DNA from: Mesostigma viride
Taxonomy: Eukaryota > Streptophyta > Mesostigmatophyceae > Mesostigmatales > Mesostigmataceae
DNA: 64,000 nt
Assembly: GCA_009746045.1 (NCBI GenBank)
Contig: RPFO01000132.1
Coordinates: 1,134,590 to 1,198,589 of the forward strand
Direction of reading: 5' to 3'
The notes beneath the pieces were generated by a model that was given only the letters and a program-made list of their open reading frames with translations, did not search any database and had not been told where the DNA came from. This document shows, in pieces, positions 49,154 through 60,378 of this stretch (position 1 is the stretch's first letter; each line of letters opens with the position of its first letter). The position numbers and the translations under genes were made by a program.

Positions 49154-49161
49154 CGTGGCAT
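49154..49161. repeat. 8-bp target-site duplication of the hAT element, right
   Basis: CGTGGCAT is identical to 46546-46553. Confidence 0.82.
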
Positions 49162-49181
49162 GCCTTTGCACATGACACGCA

Positions 49182-49502
<321 letters not shown>

Positions 49503-49968
49503 GGGGAGGCTTACGCACCTAGCTCCTCGATGACGGCACCTATGTCAAAATGGGCTGGCAGTTCTTGGGCTGCGTGTGTTGCGCGTTTTGGCGTTGAGCC
49601 GCACGGGCATCTGGGAAAACTGTATCTACAGGTCATCTGATTCAAATTAGCGTTAATCACGTGGATCATTGAAGAGGGCCCGCTCAAGCTCACGTGCTAC
49701 GACAGACAATGAATGCTCTCCGAGTCTAGTTCTACCATGATCTCAAATCGAATCAAAACGGAGGTGATGGTGGCTGGGGCAACCAGTCGCCCGCCGCTGC
49801 CGCGGCTGCTAGACGGGAAGGAGGTACGTCGAGTTCCGTGATCGCTTCAAATTACTGGGGAGCATGCTCCCTGACACCGCCGACGATCATGTGGACATCC
49901 GCATCGGCCTGGCCTGGGCTAGGCATTGGTCACTCAAAACCTACTGTCCCAATGTCCAGGAAAAGGCC

Positions 49969-49976
49969 TCAATTGA
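49969..49976. repeat. Possible 8-bp target duplication TCAATTGA, left
   Basis: Identical to 51954-51961. The word is palindromic, so it is weaker evidence than a normal duplication. Confidence 0.4.
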
Positions 49977-50087
49977 GGCCTTTTTTATATTGGGTGTTGC
50001 ATGCAGCCAAACAACTTTTTTCCAAATATGAGCATAGTACTCCTACACACAGATCTCGAGTGATTTATCTAGTACCAAATCCGAAAG

Positions 50088-50311
50088 GCTTGCATCACTC
50101 CCCGGACAGGAGAACTTTTGCGGATGACTGTAGGTGTAAGTTGGCGATGCCATGGTAACCGGAGACGTCCGTCCTATAGTCAGCAAAATTGGTGCGAGAG
50201 GTCCCCAGTTCGATTCCGGTCGGATTCATTTGCAGATCGCGTTTTCCGCGTTTTCCGCGGCCTGGCACTGAACGCAAAGGTTTTCACCTTTGCGGAGTGT
50301 CTGATCAGAAT
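50088..50311 (+). mobile_element. SINE-like element copy C
   Basis: Starts GGCTTGCATCACTCCCC, contains AGTTCGATTCC (50207-50217) in the context GCGAGAGGTCCCC, and ends CTGATCAGAAT. It matches copy B over its full length, with a small duplication of CGTTTTCCG. No target duplication was identified. Confidence 0.6.
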
Positions 50312-50315
50312 AGGC

Positions 50316-51010
50316 CATGCATTATTATGATTGTTTTGGGGTTGCCAGCACTTAACATCAGTCATATAGCCCCAATACCTATTTAATTATGATTTGACAA
50401 AACAGGGTGTCGCTGCGGTGGCACCATAAACACAGCATGACCATAGATGCAAGCAGAAAAAAGGCGGTAGTACTCAGTTCCCTCTGCCTCTTAGGTGTCT
50501 TTTGGACCTTTCGAGGTTTCCCCACAACACGGTAAGCATGGCATGACATGGCATGCTCCCCCAAGGGACGCCTCATACACAATTGCACGGCCGGGGCTGT
50601 CGCGCAGCACTGCAGGCAGCAACAGCCTGCCATGGGTATTGCACGTAACCATGAGGAATCCAAAGCCTCTATTACAAACACGCACAAGGATCATGCATTA
50701 TAATGATAGGTGTGACCTTCCAAGCGCTTAGCTTCACTCACATAGCCCCAATATCTACGTTGTTACGGTATATTCTGACAGGGGTTTGCTGCCGCGGCAG
50801 CAGATGAACAGCACATGGCAAGATATACAAGCATAACTGGACACCATTTGCACTGTCTTCTAGACCTCTAGCTTGATTTTAAGCTTTGCAAGGGTTGCCT
50901 GAGACATGGCCAGCATGGCAGGACCTGCCATGCTTCTTATGGAAAGCAAACACGTCTACACAGTGGGGGCCAGCCGCAGAGCACTGCACGAAGTAAGATA
51001 GCCTGCCTTA
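50316..51010. repeat. Diverged tandem duplication, period about 376 bp
   Basis: Unit 1 starts CATGCATTATTATGAT at 50316; unit 2 starts CATGCATTATAATGAT at 50692. Shared landmarks in order are ATAGCCCCAATA, TTGACAAAACAGGG versus CTGACAGGGGTTTG, and a shared AGCCTGCC. Similarity is patchy, so the duplication is old. No coding function visible. Confidence 0.6.
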
Positions 51011-51989
51011 CGTCACCTCGGCATTAGGCGCCGATAGGCAGCTAAAAACTGGCGATATCACAAGCAAATCGATGCCATTCCCTTTCTACCACCAGGACGC
51101 ACTTACCTTTCACACCCCTCACACCCGGGATCACTAAGCACGCATATGCGTTGGCGCTGAACGTGGCTGCATCAGAAAAGCTGTTCAAGCTCGGCGTTTT
51201 CAAGTTGTCCGGAAGCGATGCAGCCCTCTAATCTGGCCGGACAGACGCTCCATGCGTCGTCCATTGACGTATGAAAGCGGCTGCAGCGGCCTCACCAGCG
51301 CTGTTCGCATACTTGCGCTCCCATATCTGGGGGCGCGCGCGCGTTTATTGTCCGCAACCCAGTTTTTCCTAGCTAAAAACACCCCTTCCTCTACCTATGG
51401 ATTCACGACAAAAGGCTCGAATATAACCAGCGCCCCTTTAGTCACGGCTGCCCCAACATTCCCCCCCGCCGTTCCGCTAGTCTCCTTCCCACCATATCGA
51501 AGCATCGTCCTGCTGGCAGGCGCACTATCAACGCCATCTACGCCCCATCTGAACTTCACTAACCTGGCATTCAGCACACAAATAACGACCCCACGAATTT
51601 ATAAATCGGCTTTTGACACATTTAGCGGTCGGGCTAGCTTCAAGGATAATTTATCTGCCCAACGCGCTCCATACTGCTCGAAATGATGCACGAACGTGGC
51701 CATACGGTCCATTTTACTCGAGGCCGCCATGGTCGTGCATTCGTGAAAATTCCTCGTCCCGTTGCACGAAAGTGGCCAAAATAGGTACTTTTCCACCTCA
51801 CGTATTTTTCAGTAACCGTCGACCCCTGTCGACCCCAACGGGTCAGGACGCTCAGCACATGTACCAGATTCGCGCCACTGGGGCCGGACGACCCATAGGA
51901 CCGGTCCTTCCCGCCAAAATACCGTACTTTGTGAGATCTTGGTAAAAAAGGCCTCAATTGAGCCAAAAGGCCTCAATTGAGGCCTCTGG

Positions 51990-52402
51990 ACACTGAGACA
52001 CTACTTGCACTCGAAGGACCTGGGCGAGCACCGCATGCGCATGCTCCTCAAGGTCCTGGTCCTCACGGTGCTCACCTATGGCGCCGAGGCATGGACGCTC
52101 ACGCACACGCTCGCCACACGGCTGAACGGCACGGTAACCAGGATGCTCCGCCAGGCCCTGAACGTAGCTAGGGTTTTCCACACATAGGTCATTAGAATCT
52201 TTGTACCAGGGTATATGCCTCGCATTTCGGACGAGATTAGACAGCGTAGGATAGCGTTCGTAGGACATCTTGCTTGCACTCGCACCAGTCAGGTAGACAC
52301 CGACCTCGGTCTGGCCGGCCCCCAGCGGCTTGGCCAGCCAGGGCGGCATGTCCTGACCTGGCCTGGCCCCGGCCAAGGACATTCCTAACCGGGTAGGTAA
52401 AC
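51990..52402 (+). pseudogene. RTE/CR1-like LINE coding fragment, broken
   Basis: Matches the minus-strand copy at 29961-30527: KVLVLTVLTYGAEAWTL near 52035, then a stop, then PRISDEIRQRRIAFVGHLA near 52220 in another frame, and a GPQRLGQPGRH segment near 52320. It is cut off at about 52402 before the 3' UTR and abuts an (ATTA)n tract. Confidence 0.75.
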
Positions 52403-52403
52403 A

Positions 52404-52442
52404 TTAATTAATTAATTAATTAACTAATTAATTAATTAATTA
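52404..52442. repeat. (ATTA)n microsatellite
   Basis: About nine ATTA units between the plus-strand LINE fragment and the minus-strand LINE tail. Confidence 0.9.
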
Positions 52443-52490
52443 GGAACATAACTCCGTTGGGAGTATATGTACAGTAGCACATAGCCCAGA
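52443..52490 (-). mobile_element. LINE 3' tail fragment in opposite orientation
   Basis: The complement of GGAACATAACTCCGTTGGG and GTACAGTAGCACATA matches the 3' UTR of the RTE/CR1-like family (compare 7000-7045). The two fragments therefore meet tail to tail across the ATTA tract. Confidence 0.6.
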
Positions 52491-53086
52491 GAAGGGGCAT
52501 ATGGCCTACAATACATTCTAAGCTACTTCCTGCAAGGGTGGGAATGTAAACAACACTTGCTCTAGGTGCCCCAAGGGCACCTGCATCCCCATGATCTATC
52601 AAGCTATGCCCAGCTAATTAAGGGGGAGCCTGTCATGGGGGGGGAAGATCATCATGGCTATACAAGAGCTAGGGCATGGCTTCTCATCAGAGAGTGACTC
52701 TCTGTATAGGCAGGGCTGAGCTAATTCTTAATGAATGCATCATCCATGGGGGTCCCATTGTAGGCAGGGCGTGGCTAAATTCTGAACGCATCATCCATGG
52801 CCATTATGGGCGCACATGCGCTGGGGCCGCGTGGTAGGCTAAGCCTTACTAATCTACATGACTGCTATATATTCCCTAGACTGGGGTGGCAGGGGGTGCC
52901 TGCCAGGGCTTGTGGTCGACGTGAATGACGTCCCCCCGCCAGTACTATATACCGGTTTCCCCCCTGCGCTTTGCCGGAGCTGGAGGTAGGTCGGCCATAG
53001 CCGGCCGCGTCGCCGTTGTTGCTGGGCCAGCCAGGTTCAGGTCGTCGTCCAGCGTAAAGTGAGTCCTCGAGAGCTTCTTGCGGTTT
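52491..53086. other. No gene recognised
   Basis: AT/GC-mixed sequence with short direct repeats (for example GCATCATCCATGG near 52736 and 52788). No coding signal. Confidence 0.5.
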
Positions 53087-54186
53087 TTAATTAAGAAACA
53101 ACAGCTTGTCCGCCATGTACTTCAAGGTGATCGATCGAGGAGCAGGGGGGCCGGGCCGGCCAGCCTTACCCCGCGCACGGGGAAGGCGGGCAGCCGACAT
53201 CTGCAGCTCACCATTGATGTGCATGGGGGCAAGAATGGACATCGCGCTTAAATGCCGTGAGAAGACTCGTCGAGGTCTCATCTGCCGGCTGGTCAAAGTG
53301 CTTGACGATGACATTGTGGCTAAGCAGCCTGGGTGCGGTCGGCCTCCTCGCGGAGGTCGAGGGCTTGTTGCTTGAGCTGTGCCGCGATGGTGGAGGTGGT
53401 GGTGGTGGAGTGGTGCTTGAGCAGGTCCGCCCAGGTCTGGGTGGGAGGAGCATCGCTGGCCGGGCCAGCAGATGCCGGCTGGGCCGAGCGATGTCCTTCA
53501 CCGCCTGGGCGGTGATGCCTGCGGTGTTTTGCAAGCATTCGATGGCGATGGCGTGGTCGTGGAGGCGCTGGTCGATGTCGTGGAGGTGGGTTTTGATGTC
53601 GGCGGTGGAGGTGGAGGCGGCAGTGGAGGAGTGGAGGCGAGGAGGGTGGAGGTGGAGGTGACGGTGGTGGAAATGTGAGGGAGCTCAGCAGCCAACGTGC
53701 CTCCCATTGCCGCCACATCTGCGGCAAGGGGGGTCACGTGCTGCTGAATGGCCTCCGTAACCTTGGATGGAGCGGAGTGTACATAGATGCGGAGATGGAT
53801 GGAGCCCAGATCTCGCCGTCAGACTTCGTGAGGAGTGAGCAGAGAATCAGGTGCTGAAGGTCAGGCCGGTTGTAGTGGAGGCCCGTCAGCAACAGATCTC
53901 GGCTTTGAAGCCTGCGGCCATCTGGCTCGAGAAGACGATTGATGCTGTGAAGGTGGAGGCACAGCTCAAGGAGCGAGGCGTAATCCCCGTAGAAAATGCA
54001 CTCCAGAGCAGTGCACGGGGCAATGTTGTACCAGTCGTAATCGTCGACATTGAAGGTTTTGAGCTTGAAACACGGTTCGCGGACCGCGGATGGGCGACTG
54101 CGTTTGGTTTCGGGCGATGCCGATGGCGATCGAGGCCGCGGTATAGCAGCCGAGTGAACCACTAACGCTTGGTTGGCTAGGGTCAC
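53087..54186 (-). pseudogene. Frameshifted ORF1/Gag-like nucleic-acid-binding protein
   Basis: Several overlapping minus-strand frames join into one plausible protein: an N-terminal part (FNVDDYDWYNIAPC...LLELCLHLHS), a Pro/Thr-rich middle, a helix (QRLHDHAIAIECL-type with AVKDIA), then VIVKHFDQPADETS near 53310 and, after a one-base shift near 53240, SILAPMHINGELQ...APRSITLKYMADKLL at the end. The last part follows the layout of the L1-type ORF1 RRM region (hydrophobic strand, acidic helix, Arg-Leu, then PRxIxLK). At least three frame breaks. Could be the 5' end of a LINE whose RT portion is lost, or an unrelated gene; moderate to low certainty. Confidence 0.4.
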
Positions 54187-54626
54187 CGCTGCTTGGGAGG
54201 CCGGGACTCAGGCGGAACTGCAGCTGGGGCTGCAAGTGTATTTGCTTGGCTCATTGCAGCCAAGCTCCAAACTGCGATTCGTCGAGTTGCGTTTGCTGGT
54301 CATAATAGTGCGTAATGGCGTCGGGATAATATATCAGCGTGTATGCGTCCTAGAAAGACGCCATGGTGCTTTGCGTAGTAATAGCTGCAGGCTTGTCACA
54401 ATACTGAGTTATAGCTGTAACCGATGATAGTAGCAGATGCGCCTATAGAAAAGACGCATTGGTTGCAAGTGATCTGACCAGTGCATTTGGGGCTCAGACG
54501 CAAAAGTTCTGAGCTCCGCCGTCAGCCATGCCCGCTCGTGGCTCGTGGCATGCAGCCTCGTGCCCCCATGTGCTAGGCTGGTGGCTACTGCCGTACGTAA
54601 ACATGTCATGACCTGCCCACAGCAGT

Positions 54627-54912
54627 TCAATGTTGGCTGACCTAGTGGTGGTCCCAGCCCCGTTTGAACATCGCATTCACTCCCTAGCTCTCTCTTGCTT
54701 GGACTGCTATGCAGAACAAGAAGAGGTGGAAGACGATTGTCCATGCAGGCTCACACGCCACAGCTGGCCCCTGTGCATGGGCAAGCCCCCTCCCCCCAAG
54801 AGGAAGGGGCGCTTTGCTGAGTAGAGCAGCTAGGGTTTTCTAGATTAGATAATCGCTTAGAGTTAGATTAGTTCGATGTTGCGGCTTCGCCCACCTCCAT
54901 CCATCCAGCAAG
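54627..54912 (+). mobile_element. RTE/CR1-like LINE fragment
   Basis: Matches 6693-7000: ATGTTGGCTGACCTAGTGG, the Pro/Lys/Arg tail with PPPPKRKGRF, a stop TAG at about 54822, then the family 3' UTR up to CCATCCATCCAGCAAGG, where similarity stops. The final AT-rich tail is missing. It may interrupt the minus-strand sequence that continues on either side (see 53087-54186 and 54913-55071). Confidence 0.7.
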
Positions 54913-55071
54913 GGAATTGTTACGCCGCAGGCCTCTACCTCCACCTCTACCTCTACCCGTCCTGATGCTACCTAAACTAGTGAGGCCACCTCTAGCTACA
55001 CCCCTAGCGAAAGACGAACGAGACGAGGAAGATCTCAATGCATTAACGTAAGTACTACTGTAATACGCCAT
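54913..55071 (-). CDS. Short RG-rich frame
   Basis: ATG at 55071 opens a frame with a Ser/Arg stretch and an RGRGGGRG motif that ends in the LINE fragment. RGG-type segments bind RNA. It could be the severed N-terminus of the ORF1/Gag-like protein downstream. Only about 50 codons, so support is weak. Confidence 0.2.
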
Positions 55072-55864
55072 ACAACCATTTATCCGAACCCGTTTACTCC
55101 AGGAATAGAGGAAGGAAACACAACTACACTGCCATGACCCTAGCTAATATGTGTTAATTCATTTAACACACGCCGAGTGACCACACAAGGAGTGGAACGT
55201 GCATAAATGGTCACCAACGGTCCAACAGGCTCGGGCCGACCTGGCCCTCGCCTGCAGAAACACAGAAACACAGGCAGGTGCACAGATGCACGCCGGTCCA
55301 CTACATTCTACCGAAGGATAAGGACCACTAATAAAGTACGCGGCGCGGCGCCCAAAGGCACCCAATATACCACAGTACTGTTACGAGGACAATCATGTCC
55401 CAACTAGAACTACACGTAAACCTAGGAACAACCGAGGCCAAGGACCTAATTTACGTCCGTAACTACAACGAATTGTTACGCGACGTAACACCTCCCCCCC
55501 CACAAAAGGTAGGGAGCCCTCTCCCTACGCAGAGAGAAGGGAACCAAAGGGGTAGGAAAAACCTAATGCACCCAGCACACACCAACACAATCGATAGACC
55601 ATCCCAGATACAAAGCACCAATAGTTCACACGGTCTCCACCACCACGCCGGGTGGTGTAGGGTTAGCCAGCACCAAGCCTGGTGGGAGGTTCCCCTAACT
55701 GCCTGGAACGGAGTCCTGGCCGGGGGGGACGGCACTGGGCAGGACACACAGAGTAAACACATCAGCGCTAAGGACCAAGAACAGCCAACCAACTGGCCAG
55801 AATATGAGGGCGACTCTATATACCGGAGGGACAACACCCTCAGGTCGGGCCTAAGGCCCTCTAT
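55072..55864. other. No gene recognised; possible LTR remnant
   Basis: A hairpin GTGTTAA-TTCAT-TTAACAC occurs at 55151-55169; TGTTA...TAACA termini are common at LTR ends. No matching second LTR was found in the window. The frames here have poor coding character. Confidence 0.35.
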
Positions 55865-57650
55865 CTAGTGGCCATCCGTCTGATAAGTGCCACGAGAGGC
55901 CAGCAGGACCTCCAGGTAGGCCTGGTAGTGGGCCACATCCTCGACATTGTCATGCCTATCTACAGTGAGGAAAACATCGGCCCACACGCCGTCAGGAAAA
56001 AGGCCCAGAAAGGCCCAGTAATACCTATGCTGCGTAAGAACGACCTGGCCACGGGCCCAGTCCAGGAAGCCACAGGCAAAGAGGCGAAGGAAAGGCTCTA
56101 CCGCGATCAAACAGAGGGCCCGCAGGAGGAGGCGATGGTACCGGATCCGAGGGCGCAAACCCGTCGGGAAGAACAGGTCCACCAGGGGCTCCACGTTGGA
56201 CGGCCACATCCGGATGTGCCGAACCTCCGGGAGCGCCACCGACGAGCACACTGTCGCGACCCGAATGTCTCTAGGTAGTCGCTGGCCCGAGGAGGAGGGT
56301 GGCCACGGGAGTCTAGACCCTGGCCCGGGATGGGCGCCGGACGACGGGCATCCCACTCGAGGATGGGCTGGAGGACCGTGTGTACGCAGCACCCGGTACC
56401 GCAGGAAACTCTACCGTAAGGGCATCCGAAGCCATAATGCCCAGAGGCGGAGGGTAAGCCCACTGGAACCCACCGTAGGTGTCCAAGTCGTTGTGGCGCC
56501 TAGCCCAGCGATACAGAACGCGCCGAACCAGGATCTCACCCTGGAACACAGGATCAGCTAAAATAACCATGTCGAAAGGAGGCCGATCAGTCTCAATGGG
56601 TAGGCCACGATCCCGAGGCGCCCGACACACCTGGGAGAACCCGTAGGACATGGGCGAGATGGCAAGCTCGGCGGAGGCGCGCGGCAGGTCACACTGTCGG
56701 CAGGCGAGTGCGGACATACCATATCCAGGCACGGGCGTGTCGCGCGACTCCGGCGTCGCATGCACCACAGAAGGGGCCCTGTCCCGATCACCCTGGGACA
56801 ACTCCCGGAGGGAATCGGCAGCGCGGGTGGCACGAGGATCCTGACCGGTGGACCGAACAACCGCAGCCAAAGACCGCGAGGCCGAAGGAGCAGGGACCGA
56901 AGCAGGGGCCGACGCAGGGGCGGGAGCCGACACCGACGCAGGGGCACTGGTACAAAGGAGGTCGCGCCGGACCCGAAGACAGAGAGGGCCGTGACGGACC
57001 CGCCATCGACGCAGGCGCGCCGGTCTCCGTTGCCGGCGCACCCTCAGGCCACATATTGAAGATAGGACCCGTAGGGGCAGGCAGTCCGGCATAAGATTGG
57101 TTGCCATCCAAGCTCCAGTCGGGCACCGGAATCCTCTGCGGGGGACCACCCTCCCAAAGCCTGGGATGATCGCCCGTGTCGCTGAAGAAACCACGAACTG
57201 GCTGTGAGGGCGCAGCGGGCGGCCCAGAGGGGCGACGGCGGGCACAGCCGAAGGGGCTGAAGACTCGCGCCGAGGCGCAGAAACGTCGGCCGCAGGCACA
57301 GAGGCAACCGGAGGTGTCGGAGCCGCAGCAACCGAAGGGGTAGGGGGCGCCGGCGAAACCACAGGTGCCGAAACAACCGAAGGGGTAGGGGCGCGGACAC
57401 CACAGACACCCCACCTGGCGTGGCCGGAGTCTGCGCTTGGGCCGCCAGGAAGGCCCCGAACGCCGTGGTCAGGGACTGGATCTGAGCCTGCATAGCCGAG
57501 ACCGTCGCCGAAAGAGGATCAGGCAAACCCGAAGGGGTAGGCTCCACTGCAACACCCGGGTCGACCGAGGGGACGACGGGACCGGAGAGGGAGGAGCAGA
57601 CGCCGAGGAGGCGGACGCAGCGCTCGAGGCAGAATATTCTGGAGTATAAT
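55865..57650 (-). pseudogene. Frameshifted Gag-like ORF of an unassigned retroelement
   Basis: Reading from about 57650 downwards, overlapping frames give: SATVSAMQAQIQSLTTAFG (a short coiled coil), a long Pro/Ala/Ser region, then a globular section (VFQGEILVRRVLYRWARRHND near 56500), and after another frame change WPSNVEPLVDLFFP...RHDNVEDVAHYQAYLEVLL ending at TAG 55865. The globular end with repeated aromatic and Arg/Leu helices resembles a retroelement capsid in style only. It lies 3' of the gypsy pol in the same orientation, where gag is not expected, so it is either an extra 3' ORF or part of another element. Confidence 0.4.
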
Positions 57651-57692
57651 GTACCTCGGCTGGGGCGCCCGAAGGGGCAGGACCACCAACTG

Positions 57693-58164
57693 CTAATCCG
57701 CCGACTGATCAGCTATCTCCATGAATTCTACGGCCCGTAGAAGGTCGCAGGGGTTCTCATCTACCTCAGCATCACCCTCAGCCGGAAGCCAGGGAACACC
57801 TCCCGTAGGCAGGAGCGGCCCACAGGGGTAGAAAGGTAGGAGAACACACGGGAGCACTGGAGAACCGCATCTATCTGTCCCAAGGCGGACAGCGGGAACC
57901 ACACCCTAACAAACAGTGCCCGGCATCGTCGAACCCGTGCAAACAAGCTGGTGCGGCTCATCAGGGGAAGGACCGTACCACGTGACCCCAAAGAGGGCCG
58001 CCCTGACTAAACGCATGTTGGGCCTGGAGGGCCGGCTGCACAACGCCACCCGGGTAACTGGACCGCGACACCCAGCGGCCCGGAAGGGCCTCGAAATACA
58101 GCTCAGGGTCCGGTGGGGGCGGGGACGGCAGCGAGCTCTCAGCCGGAGGGGTAGGCTCTGACAT
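57693..58164 (-). pseudogene. ORF immediately downstream of gypsy pol
   Basis: ATG at 58164 lies 77 bp after the chromodomain stop, opening MSEPTPPAESSLPSPPPPDP. The frame continues with one or two shifts to an acidic end (GDAEVDENPCDLLRAVEFME) at TAG 57693. The close spacing to pol suggests a third ORF on the same transcript. Not recognised; no signal peptide or membrane span typical of envelope-like proteins. Confidence 0.35.
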
Positions 58165-58240
58165 GACGGCTGCGGAGGGGAGGGGACAACCAACCACCCG
58201 TCGACAGCAGACATAACATAAGAGAGGAGAAGGTCTACAA

Positions 58241-58565
58241 CTAGAGCTTATGCAGGGTTTTATACTCCTGCAGCAGGCGACTACACCCATCTAGCTCACT
58301 CTCCGTATACCAGACCTTATCTACCTCACTACGAGCATACATCCACTTCACCTTATACTGGCGCTGGGTACCGCGGCCCTTTTTGATATCTCTATGGGCC
58401 ACGATACCCTCTACCTCATCCTCTACCTCACCAGTATCCGGGTTATGCTCTAAAGGGGCAGGGGCTAATTCTCTACCAGCGAACGTGCTCTGATGATAGA
58501 GCTTCAGCTGGCTTCTATGAAAGGTGCGCGAGTGGGTCTGCCAAGAGGTAGGAATATCTATCTCA
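58241..58565 (-). pseudogene. Chromodomain of the gypsy integrase C-terminus
   Basis: After the frameshift near 58565 the frame reads FHRSQLKLYHQ (the end of the integrase C-terminal domain), then VEGIVAHRD, RQYKVKWMYAR and VWYTESELDG, ending at TAG 58241. The E.I..HR......YKVKW.......W.....L pattern is the chromodomain, which in chromoviruses directs integration to particular chromatin. The first aromatic position is replaced by Ile-Val. Confidence 0.85.
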
Positions 58566-60378
58566 TACAGAAATTACCTACTCTAGACAACACACGGAAG
58601 GGTCCTAAGAAGGCGGGCCTAAGTTTCACTTTCAGTTCAGCTTCGAACTTATGAGCGAAGCGGCCAACACGGGGGCCTTCTACTAAGACTAAATCTCCTA
58701 TTTCTATCTCAGGTGCTCTTCTATCTAATGAGGCACGCAACCTAGCAAGGTATTTGGCCTGCGCCCTATGGTACCCTGCAATAGCGTTGTCGTGTGCATT
58801 CTTCATCTTATCTAATAACGCCTGCACACCTTCTACAGTATCCCGGGACACATCATCCTTGTCCCTTAAAGGACTAGCTAAGAGAGAGGTAGGGGTAAGA
58901 GGTTGTCTACCAGTATCTAGGAAGAAGGGCGTATAACCATGCGCAGCCTGAGGGCAGTTGTTAAGGGAAAACTCTACCAAACATAGATAATCCTCCCAAT
59001 CACTCCCAGAGCCATTCACATAGTGACGCAGAGCTTCTTCCACTACCCTATTCAAACGTTCTACTAAATGAGACGAGGAGGAGTGGTAGGCAGTACCGAA
59101 GGTGACCTTGGTACCGATAGCAGCGAAGAACTGCTGCCAAAAATCAGAAGTAAATAACTTATCCTTATCACTAATAAACTGCCTACTCAAACCATGATAT
59201 CTATATACGTTATTAAGGTATAGGCGTGCGCAATCGCGTGCGGTGAGTTCTAAGGGACACGGCACGAGATGACACATACGAGTAAAACGATCTACAAAAA
59301 CAAGGATCTGGGCGTTACCTCTATCATTCTTCCTAAAAGGTCCTACAAAATCCATCATAATGGAGTCCCACGGCATGATGGGATCAGGTAAGGTCCTAGG
59401 CTCTGCTATCTGTCCTACATTGTTGGGTTTCATCTCCTGGCAAGATTGACAGGTTCTAACATACTCATCTACATCCTTTAAAAGGGAAGGCCAGTAGTAA
59501 GAGCGGGCTACTAGGTCCCGTACCCGTTTACCACCCTGATGAGCAGCTAAGTCATGCAACTCAAAGAGCAAGGAGGAGCGACAGATAGGAGGGACATACA
59601 GGCGCCATTGAGGGGGAGAATCTGCTATCTGCACATATAAAAATCCACCTACAAATTTACAAGGGTGCTTGCCTAATTGTTGGGGATGGGCAGCAATGGC
59701 AGCTAATGCTTCCGGCTCAGTGGCCGTAAATCTACTAATAAGACGTTCAAGATCAGAGGTAGGCATCGCTACAGAGGTATCCAGAACAGGTTTAAAGAGA
59801 TCTCCTACCGCCTTGCCAAAGAGAAGGGGAGGTCCTAGAGGGACTATGTTTTCATAAGACTTTCCTGACCTAGTCGCTATATGGCTAAGCGGTATAGAAA
59901 TTTTATTTTTCCCCTCCCCCCCCACCGAGGCCACAGGAAGGGCCTCACACGGGAGAGAGAGTCCTACGTGAGAAAGGAGATCAGGCATGCGAACAGCTGT
60001 ATGAAAGAGGTAGGCATAGGATTCATCATCAGGTAGTTCACCATACGGGGTTACACCCATAGTAGTAGGAACTAGAGTAGTATTGAGAACATCAAGGTCC
60101 TCGAAAAAGGAGTAATCTGCACGACGGGAGAGTGCATCTGGTACTATGTTATCTACACCCTTAACATACTGAAGTTTAAAAGGGGAGAACTGTGCTAAAA
60201 ACTCCATCCAGCGCGCTTGACGAGGGGTAAGGTTGGGTTGTGAGAGAAGATGGGTAAGAGGACGGTGATCTGTCTGGATAACTAATCTATAAGGATCAAT
60301 CTCACAGGGTTCATTCAGACAAACATCAAATTGAGCACCTTTAAGAAAGTGCTGCCACGCGTGGCAACAATACACCAC
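58558..60378 (-). pseudogene. Gypsy RNase H C-terminus plus integrase
   Basis: The start of this frame is the end of RNase H (IQTDHRPLTHLL). The linker leads to the integrase HHCC zinc domain (HDLAAHQGGKR...CQSCQEM, about residues 275-320), then the catalytic core with DDE: MMDFVG (about 340), ISDKDKLF (about 400) and HLVERLN (about 435). All catalytic residues are present. The frame ends at TAG 58558, one frame off the chromodomain. Confidence 0.9.

Larger units (their letters stand above)
49977..51953. mobile_element. Possible DNA transposon with 11-bp inverted termini
   Basis: GGCCTTTTTTA at 49977-49987 is inverted at 51943-51953, and both ends are abutted by TCAATTGA. The same GGCCTCAATTGAGGCC palindrome recurs just outside the right end (51969-51984), so an alternative is dispersal of a palindromic repeat. 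The interior holds a SINE-like copy, a 376-bp tandem duplication and an unrecognised 144-codon frame (51252-51686). No transposase was recognised. Confidence 0.4.

Noticed and set aside
51252-51686. 144-codon frame, possible gene
   Set aside because: Overlapping frames on the other strand are equally long, and no domain, splice signal or codon bias distinguishes it.
55395-56561. Plus-strand ORFs opposite the Gag-like region
   Set aside because: They mirror the minus-strand frames, are rich in basic/Gly shadow composition and contain no motif.
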